This document shows, in pieces, positions 58,471 through 64,000 of a DNA stretch of 64,000 nt. The notes under the pieces are model-generated. The model worked only from the letters and a program-made list of their open reading frames with translations, had not been told where the DNA came from and ran no database searches. Positions within the stretch are counted from its first letter, which is position 1. Each line of letters opens with the position of its first letter. The DNA lies in the NCBI RefSeq assembly GCF_013450155.1, contig NZ_JACCKD010000009.1:124001-188000 (forward strand), given 5' to 3'. A program made the position numbers and the translations under genes. The DNA is from Haloechinothrix aidingensis (GTDB taxonomy: Bacteria; Actinomycetota; Actinomycetes; Mycobacteriales; Pseudonocardiaceae).

Positions 58471-60371
58471 CGGGCCACTCCCAACGTGTCCAGGGTCGCG
58501 GTGAGGATGCCCAGCGCGTCACAGCCGATATGCACGAACCCGGTCACCCCCGCGCTCCGGTGCTGCTCGTCCGGTTTACCGGCGAGCAGCACAGCTTCGG
58601 CCCCCGCCGTGCGCAGTGCCTCGACCACCGCACCCGCCTGCTCGCGGTAGGCGGAGTCGGTCCCGCACAGGCACACCGCCGTCGTCTCGCTGGCGGTGTA
58701 GGCGGCGACCAGCTCCTCGATCGTCGCTGTCTCCCCGGGATTGACCGCCTCGATGCCGCCCGCCTCGAGGAGGTTGGCGGCGAACGTCGCCCGCGCGGTG
58801 TGCGCGGCGAGCGGGCCGAGCGTCGCGAGGAAGACCCTCGGACGCCTGCCGTGCGTGGCCAGGTGCGCGTCCGAACGGTCCCGCAGCTCCTCGTAGGCCT
58901 GCGCGTACCGGCGCCTCGGCAGCCCGCCCGAGGAGTCCCCGCTTTCCGCCCACGGCTCGCGCCGCACCGGCTCCTCACCGAGCAGCGGGTACTCGCTCAC
59001 CCCGGTAATCGGGTCGTCCCGCGTAGCCAGCCGCGCGGACCGCTGCTGCCAGGTTCGCTCGAGCCGCTCGGCCACGAAGCCGGAGTCCAGTGCGGCCTCG
59101 ATACCGCCTGCTGCCTCGATCGCCTGGAACTCCTGCCACGCCGCATGCGCGAGCGCGTCGGTCAGGCTCTCCACGTACCAGGAACCGCCCGCCGGGTCGG
59201 TGACACCGGCCAGTTTGGACTCGGCGAGCAGGATCGAGCTCGTGTTGCGCGCGATCCGCCGCGCGAAGCCGTCCGGCTTGCCGATGGCGGCGTCGAAGGG
59301 CTGCACGGTGATCGCGTCGGCGCCGCCGACAGCGGCCGCGAAGCAGGCCACGGTCCCGCGCAGCATGTTCACCCACGGGTCGCGGGTGGTCAGCGACGCC
59401 GGGGACGTCACGGCATGCTGGCGCTGGGCGGCCGCGGACGAGGTCACGCCGCAGACCTGGCACACCCGCGCCCACATCCGACGCGCGGCGCGCAGCTTGG
59501 CGATGGTCAGGAACTGGTCGGTACTGGCCGCGTAGCGGAACTCGAGCTGGGCCGCGGCGGCATCCGGGGACAACCCCGCAGCGGTGAGGGCGCGCAGGTA
59601 CGCGACGGCGCCCGCCATCGACGCACCGAGCTCCTGGGCGTCGGAACCCCCGGCCTCGTGGTACGGCAGCGCGTCCACCGTGATCGCGTGCACGTGTTCG
59701 TAGCTGCCGGACACGCGCAACGCCAGCTCCACGGCCTGGGAGATGTCGTGTTCCCGGCCCGTGCGGGCGCGCAACCCCACCGGGTCGGCACCGAGCGTGC
59801 CGACCGCCCTGCTCGCCGGGATGTCCTGATCGGCGAAGAGCTCGAGCAGGGCATCTGCGGCCGCCGGGTAGTCGGCACCCGCGTCGAGGGCCACTGGGGC
59901 AAGGTCGATATGCACACCGGCCAGCGCGTCGGCGAGGGAGTCGAGCGGGACGGCGTCACCGCCTGCCGTTCCGGTCCGCAGCCAGATCGAGTTGGCCCCG
60001 TTCTCCAGGTCGGCCAGTATGGCGCGGTTGGTCGCGGCGACGTCCGGATCTGCATGCCGGACCCGGGTGTCCCACCCGGTCATCACCCGGCCTTCGGGCT
60101 GGTCGCCCCGGATGTACGGCGGCAGCCCCGGTAGCCCGGGCTCGCCGGCGCTCGCCGGAACGTCCTCCGCCGTGTACAGCGGGTCCCTGGCGATGCCGTC
60201 GTAGGTGGTGCTGATCAGCAGGCGTTCCGGTTCGGCCGGTGCGGACTCCGCGTCGAGCATGCCGGTCTTGCGGAGCGCGGCAGCCACCTGTTCACGCCAC
60301 TGCTGACGGGTCGGGGCCGGGAACTCGCCGCCAAGGGTGAGTTCCTCGGGCGCGGACGACGACGTTGTCAT
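58467..60371 (-). CDS. mutA: Methylmalonyl-CoA mutase small subunit
   Basis: A 634-residue homologue of MutB that forms the non-catalytic half of the heterodimer. It keeps the barrel fold ([47 protein letters not shown]) but the cobalamin-binding DxHxxG is missing: the equivalent region reads [19 protein letters not shown]. It begins with ATG at 60371 after a 137-bp gap from the divergent kinase gene and is the first gene of the mutA-mutB-meaB operon. Confidence 0.94.
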   Translation of the reverse strand: MTTSSSAPEELTLGGEFPAPTRQQWREQVAAALRKTGMLDAESAPAEPERLLISTTYDGIARDPLYTAEDVPASAGEPGLPGLPPYIRGDQPEGRVMTGWDTRVRHADPDVAATNRAILADLENGANSIWLRTGTAGGDAVPLDSLADALAGVHIDLAPVALDAGADYPAAADALLELFADQDIPASRAVGTLGADPVGLRARTGREHDISQAVELALRVSGSYEHVHAITVDALPYHEAGGSDAQELGASMAGAVAYLRALTAAGLSPDAAAAQLEFRYAASTDQFLTIAKLRAARRMWARVCQVCGVTSSAAAQRQHAVTSPASLTTRDPWVNMLRGTVACFAAAVGGADAITVQPFDAAIGKPDGFARRIARNTSSILLAESKLAGVTDPAGGSWYVESLTDALAHAAWQEFQAIEAAGGIEAALDSGFVAERLERTWQQRSARLATRDDPITGVSEYPLLGEEPVRREPWAESGDSSGGLPRRRYAQAYEELRDRSDAHLATHGRRPRVFLATLGPLAAHTARATFAANLLEAGGIEAVNPGETATIEELVAAYTASETTAVCLCGTDSAYREQAGAVVEALRTAGAEAVLLAGKPDEQHRSAGVTGFVHIGCDALGILTATLDTLGVAR

Positions 60372-60496
60372 AACTCGTCATGCTAAAGCCAAACGCACGC
60401 GACACGATGTGACGCGGGTCGCCCTCGCGCGACTCGATCGGACCACGTTCCGGTGCATTCGACCTCGTCAGCTCGGACACAGCGGGCTGCGTCCGA

Positions 60497-60502
60497 CACA
60501 AT
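60497..60502 (+). promoter_or_regulatory. Candidate -10 box of the Ser/Thr kinase gene
   Basis: CACAAT, 6 nt, then GTG 60509. There is no ribosome site. The same CACAAT-6-GTG layout occurs at 10427-10439. Confidence 0.4.
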
Positions 60503-60508
60503 ACGTGT

Positions 60509-62272
60509 GTGGCATCGCACGATTCAGGTCCCGCTGACGGGAACACCGGCGAGCCGCTCGTCGTCGCGGACCGCTACCGCCTGCACGTCCCGCTCGGCAC
60601 GGGGGCGATGGGCACCGTGTGGTCGGCCTTCGACGACTTCCTGCGTCGATGGGTAGCCGTCAAGCTCGTCTACCTCGAGCACGCCCTGCCTGCCGAGACG
60701 GCTGAGCGGATGCGGCAGCGCACGCTGCGCGAGGCCCGCGCCGTCGCGGGGATCAGCCACCCCAACGTGATCACCCTGCACGACGTGGTCACCTCCGACG
60801 GCGAGCCGTGCATCGTGATGGAGCTGCTGCCGGCACGCAACCTCGCCGGTCTCATCGCCGACCTCGGGCCACTATCGGTGCCGCAGGTCGCCACGGTCGC
60901 CGACGCGGTCGCGGCTGCGCTGGAGGCGGCGGAGGCCGCCGGAGTCACTCACCGCGACGTCAAACCCGGCAACGTGTTGGTCTGCCGGGACGGCAGGGCC
61001 AAGCTCACCGACTTCGGGATCGCCGCACACGCCACCGACGCCACGCGGGACAGCGGGCACCTCCTGCTCGGCTCCCCCGCGTACATGGCTCCCGAGGTCG
61101 CATCCGGCCATGGCGCGGGACCGGAGGCCGACCTGTGGGGACTCGGCGCGACCATGTTCGCCGCGCTGTCCGGCCACCCGCCGTACGACGAGGCAGACGA
61201 CGCCATGGCGACGGTCCGCGCGGTTGCGCACGACCCCGTGCCCCGCCTCCCGGACGGCCCTCTCTCCGACATCGTGACCGCGCTGATGCGGAAGGACCCC
61301 GGGCTCCGGCCGGGCCCGCCCGAGGTTCGGCAGGCACTCGCCGCCCACCGCGCCGCGCCCGGCGCGCAGCTGTTCCCGGAGTCGCTGTTTCCCCGCACGG
61401 GAGTCGCCCCCGACGGTGCCCCGGAGAGTGCCGAGCCGCCCGGCGATGTGCCCGGCGATGCGCGCCCCGCAGGCGGGGCCCACGCAGGTGCCACTCCGGA
61501 CTTCCAGCAGGAGGCGGTGGCAGCTCCCGAGCGCGCGGCGCCGCTGGCCGCCGACCCCGGGCCGTTGCCGTTCGGCGGGCGGGACACGGTGCGCACCGGC
61601 GGTCCGGCGACCTCGATCGCGCTCGCCGTGACGGCCGTGCTGCTGTTCTGCCTGTCCGCCTCGGCAGGCACCGCGGCCACACGCTGGGCAGCGGGCGCCG
61701 AGATCGTGCCTGCCACCGTGCTCGGCGGCGGGGCCGATGACGGTTCCACCGGCGAGTACGCCTACCGGTACGGCAGCCGCACCGGAAACGCGGGCAGCAC
61801 GAGCGGGGCCGGCGCGGCGCCGTTCACCGTCCCGGTCCCGCAGGGGTGGACCACCTTCGTGAGCCGGCACGACTTCCGCGAGCTACCGGCAAGCACCCGG
61901 ACCGAGTACGTCTCCGGCGACGGAGTGGCCGTCATCACGGTCGAACGTTTCCCGGACTACTTCGACCACTACGAGCTCGACGACTACCTCGACGAGCTCG
62001 ATACGGAGGTGCACCGGGGTGGCATCGAGCTCGGTACGCGGGAGGGCGTGGATCCGCCCGAGGGCACCGAAGCGGCGACGGCCGTACGCTACCGCGTGCC
62101 GGCGGGCGGCGACCACGAAGCGCACGTGCCGAGGCGCACCACGACCGCCCACCTCGCACGGTCCGGCACCGAGATGTGGCTGGTCGGCGTGACCGTGCCC
62201 ACCCGCGATGAGGACGCCGGGCACCGGATACTGACCGAACGGGTCGCGCCGGGCTTCACCGTGCTCGGGTGA
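60509..62272 (+). CDS. Receptor-like serine/threonine protein kinase
   Basis: A 587-residue transmembrane kinase. The cytoplasmic Hanks-type kinase domain (about 22-285) is complete: glycine loop LGTGAMGTVWSA, VAVKLVY with K52, HRDVKPGNV with catalytic D150, LTDFGIAAHA, GSPAYMAPEV and LWGLGATMFAALSG. A Pro/Ala-rich juxtamembrane linker leads to one helix (about 370-392, IALAVTAVLLFCLSASAGTA). The extracellular part (about 430-587) has no PASTA repeats; it resembles a PsbP-like/LpqN-type fold (PFTVPVPQGWTTF, VAVITVERFPDYFD, LVGVTVPTRDEDAG). The ligand is unknown. It is divergent from mutA and followed by a hairpin. Confidence 0.92.
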   Translation: MASHDSGPADGNTGEPLVVADRYRLHVPLGTGAMGTVWSAFDDFLRRWVAVKLVYLEHALPAETAERMRQRTLREARAVAGISHPNVITLHDVVTSDGEPCIVMELLPARNLAGLIADLGPLSVPQVATVADAVAAALEAAEAAGVTHRDVKPGNVLVCRDGRAKLTDFGIAAHATDATRDSGHLLLGSPAYMAPEVASGHGAGPEADLWGLGATMFAALSGHPPYDEADDAMATVRAVAHDPVPRLPDGPLSDIVTALMRKDPGLRPGPPEVRQALAAHRAAPGAQLFPESLFPRTGVAPDGAPESAEPPGDVPGDARPAGGAHAGATPDFQQEAVAAPERAAPLAADPGPLPFGGRDTVRTGGPATSIALAVTAVLLFCLSASAGTAATRWAAGAEIVPATVLGGGADDGSTGEYAYRYGSRTGNAGSTSGAGAAPFTVPVPQGWTTFVSRHDFRELPASTRTEYVSGDGVAVITVERFPDYFDHYELDDYLDELDTEVHRGGIELGTREGVDPPEGTEAATAVRYRVPAGGDHEAHVPRRTTTAHLARSGTEMWLVGVTVPTRDEDAGHRILTERVAPGFTVLG

Positions 62273-62288
62273 CGCGCGGCGACCGCAC

Positions 62289-62320
62289 GCTACCGGCGCC
62301 CGCCCGCGTGCGCCGGTAGC
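62289..62320 (+). terminator. Terminator hairpin after the kinase gene
   Basis: Perfect 11-bp arms GCTACCGGCGC / GCGCCGGTAGC around a 10-nt loop, 16 bp after the kinase stop. Confidence 0.75.
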
Positions 62321-62421
62321 CGCGCTCGACAGCCTGTGACCGGGAGACCTTGCACTCCGTAGCACAATAGCGAAAAATCACCTGACTGAGTGATCGATAG
62401 AACGATACGGGGGCACCCACC

Positions 62422-64000
62422 GTGAGTGGACGACATCGCTCCGGCCCGCGCGCGAAGCGGCGTACCGGGACGATCGCGGCGGCAGTCTCCGGACTCGTCG
62501 CGGTTCTCGTCGCGGCCGCGGGGCTGGTCTGGGGAGTTTTCGACGGGCCGGGCTGCGGCGGCGGCGAGCCGTTCATCGTGGACGCGGCCCCGAGCATCGC
62601 GCCCGCTCTCACCGAGTTCGCCGAAGAGGACCTCCCGAACGCGGACGGGGAGGCAGCCTGCCTCGACCCCGAGATCCGTGCCACCGAGCCGGCGTCGGTG
62701 GCCGGGTCCTACCACGCGGACAACGGGAGCCCGGACCACACCGAGGAGGACGGCACCGCCCTGTGGATCCCCGACTCCACGCTCTGGCTCAAACGAACCC
62801 ACGCCGAGGACGAGTCCGTACCCGAGCACGGCTCCTCGATAGCGACCAGCCCGGTCGTGCTGGCCACCACCGACGAGCACGCGAGCGACGCCGGGTGGCC
62901 GGATGAGCAGCTCACCTGGTCCCGGGTACTCCACGAGGACGCCGTGGCCGGTGCGGTCGACCCGAACTCCAGCGCCGCCTCGCTGCTCGCGGTGATGAGC
63001 ATCGGCGCGCACGACTGGGACGACGGAACCCGTACACGCATCGTGCAGTCGATGGCCAAGCACTCGATCGCGCCGTCGGACAACCCGTTCAACCGGCTTC
63101 CCGGCGGAGGAACGGAACCCACCATCGACGCCTTCCCCACAGCCGAACAGCAGCTGATTCCGGGTGCGCAGGAGGAGCAGGACAGCCCGGCGCCGATCGT
63201 GGCGGCCTACCCCGAGGTACCCACGCCGTGGCTGGACTACCCGGCGGTCGTGCTCGCCGAGGGCAATGACGAGCGGCGCGAGGCCGCCGAACAGTTCCGC
63301 GACGCGTTGTTCAGCGAGGCCGCCGCCGAGCGGCTTGCCGCGCACGGGTTCCGCGACGTGGACGGCGTGCTCGCCGGGAGTGCCCTGGAGACAGCCACGG
63401 GGCACGGGGAGTCCGGCGCCGCAGAGAACCGGGCGGTGCGCACCGACGCGGGCCCAGTTGGGCCACCACCGAGCACCGACCGCGCCGAGTCGGCGCTGGA
63501 GAAGTGGGCCACGGTGTCCAAGGAGGGCAGGATGCTGGTGGTACTCGACGTGTCCGGTTCCATGAACGCCACCGTCCCGGGCACCGAGGTCACCCGCATG
63601 GAAGCCACCGTGGACGCTGTCGCGCAGGGCATGCACCTGCTCCGGCCGAACACCGATGTCTCTCACTGGGAGTTCGGGCACGAGCTCGATGGTGACAAGC
63701 ATCACAGGAAACTGTCCCCGTGGCAGGAGGTGAGCGCGCACCTCGCCGAAGGCCTGCCGCAGAAGCTCGACGAGAAGGTGTCCGAGCCGGGCGGCTCCAC
63801 CGCCCTGTACGACACGACGCTCGCCGCCTACGAGGAGATGCTCGACGCCCGCGACGAGGAACAGCTCAGCGTGATCATCATCTTCACCGACGGCGCGGAC
63901 GAGAACCCGGACGGCATCTCGCGGGAGGAGCTCCTCGCCGAGCTCGACTCGCACACCGGCTCCGGTAAGGCGGTGCCGGTCGTGTTCATCGGCCTCGGAA
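62422..64000 (+). CDS. Membrane-anchored VWA-domain protein (partial, cut by window end)
   Basis: The frame is open from GTG 62422 to the end of the window (526 codons shown) with no stop, so the protein continues beyond. A basic head (GRHRSGPRAKRRTG) and one N-terminal helix (TIAAAVSGLVAVLVAAAGLVWG) anchor an extracytoplasmic protein. The middle resembles a substrate-binding fold (PFIVDAAPSIAPALTEFAEE, GTALWIPDSTLWL, SIATSPVVLAT, VVLAEGNDERREAAEQF). A von Willebrand A domain starts near residue 370 with an intact MIDAS motif, VVLDVSGSMN, and later IIIFTDGADENPDG. Such substrate-binding plus VWA proteins are common in actinomycetes; function unknown. Ribosome site is weak (ACGGGGG). It starts 149 bp after the kinase gene and may act in the same envelope process (inference). 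Confidence 0.8.
   Translation, partial: MSGRHRSGPRAKRRTGTIAAAVSGLVAVLVAAAGLVWGVFDGPGCGGGEPFIVDAAPSIAPALTEFAEEDLPNADGEAACLDPEIRATEPASVAGSYHADNGSPDHTEEDGTALWIPDSTLWLKRTHAEDESVPEHGSSIATSPVVLATTDEHASDAGWPDEQLTWSRVLHEDAVAGAVDPNSSAASLLAVMSIGAHDWDDGTRTRIVQSMAKHSIAPSDNPFNRLPGGGTEPTIDAFPTAEQQLIPGAQEEQDSPAPIVAAYPEVPTPWLDYPAVVLAEGNDERREAAEQFRDALFSEAAAERLAAHGFRDVDGVLAGSALETATGHGESGAAENRAVRTDAGPVGPPPSTDRAESALEKWATVSKEGRMLVVLDVSGSMNATVPGTEVTRMEATVDAVAQGMHLLRPNTDVSHWEFGHELDGDKHHRKLSPWQEVSAHLAEGLPQKLDEKVSEPGGSTALYDTTLAAYEEMLDARDEEQLSVIIIFTDGADENPDGISREELLAELDSHTGSGKAVPVVFIGLG

Noticed and set aside
1-64000. tRNA or rRNA genes
   Set aside because: No cloverleaf-like sequence with the usual GGTTCGAATCC-type arm and no rRNA-like conserved blocks were found in the intergenic regions.

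Overview
The window is GC-rich DNA with strong G/C preference at third codon positions, frequent GTG starts, many 4-bp ATGA/GTGA gene overlaps and several apparently leaderless transcripts. This points to an actinomycete. Gene order strongly resembles the Mycobacterium tuberculosis Rv3266-Rv3285 and Rv3302c-Rv3305c blocks (rmlD, LytR-CpsA-Psr protein, TIGR03089 protein, fadE25, purE, purK, gtrA, PH-domain protein, birA, accD5, accE5, maf, accA3, then glpD, lpdA, amidohydrolase). The type VII secretion substrates, the Ser/Thr kinase and the overall style suggest a filamentous relative such as a member of the Pseudonocardiaceae. That family assignment is inference; the comparison to M. tuberculosis is from memory.

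Layout. 0-5.7 kb: cell-envelope sugar genes (a GT2-GT4 fusion glycosyltransferase, a second GT4 enzyme, and rmlD/rmlB for dTDP-rhamnose). 5.8-11.6 kb: an LCP ligase, a large fusion of an endonuclease Q-like PHP nuclease with a UvrD helicase, a TIGR03089 protein and a DoxX membrane protein. 11.8-15.1 kb: acyl-CoA dehydrogenase with a 37-bp tandem repeat in its upstream region, then purE and purK. 15.4-24.9 kb: a chitin-utilisation locus (ROK regulator, sugar ABC importer without its ATPase, cytoplasmic GH3 N-acetylglucosaminidase, secreted AA10 lytic polysaccharide monooxygenase, secreted GH18 chitinase). TTTAGNAAAGTTTCC-type palindromes lie in front of the importer and the chitinase. 25-32 kb: a degenerate GGDEF protein divergent from an unusual 798-residue fusion of an ECF sigma factor, zinc-finger anti-sigma motif, membrane segment(s) and proline-rich tail. 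GtrA, a two-component system and hisN follow.

32-35.3 kb: a four-gene type VII secretion toxin operon (YbaB-like, WXG100-like, TNT NAD-glycohydrolase toxin, candidate immunity protein). 35.4-46.9 kb: HMG-CoA lyase, PH protein and the biotin/acyl-CoA carboxylase block (birA, accD5, accE5, accA3). A second type VII effector island (41.4-44.2 kb), with an AT-richer 3' part, sits between maf and accA3. 46.9-54.4 kb: a DUF1707 protein, a GNAT acetyltransferase, glpD, the LpdA-type quinone reductase, a gamma-glutamylcyclotransferase-like protein, a DUF559 protein bordered by inverted copies of a short repeat, and an M20 amidohydrolase. 54.6-60.4 kb: a small membrane protein and meaB-mutB-mutA. 60.5-64 kb: a receptor-type Ser/Thr kinase and a VWA protein cut by the window end.

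How the parts work together. Carboxylase subunits, biotin ligase and methylmalonyl-CoA mutase with its GTPase chaperone form a propionyl-CoA to succinyl-CoA route that also feeds methylmalonyl-CoA to lipid or polyketide synthesis; HMG-CoA lyase and the acyl-CoA dehydrogenase supply it from branched-chain amino acids. The chitin module would deliver GlcNAc. The two type VII modules look like accessory antagonism cargo inserted between conserved genes. No tRNA, rRNA, CRISPR array, transposase or prophage was seen.
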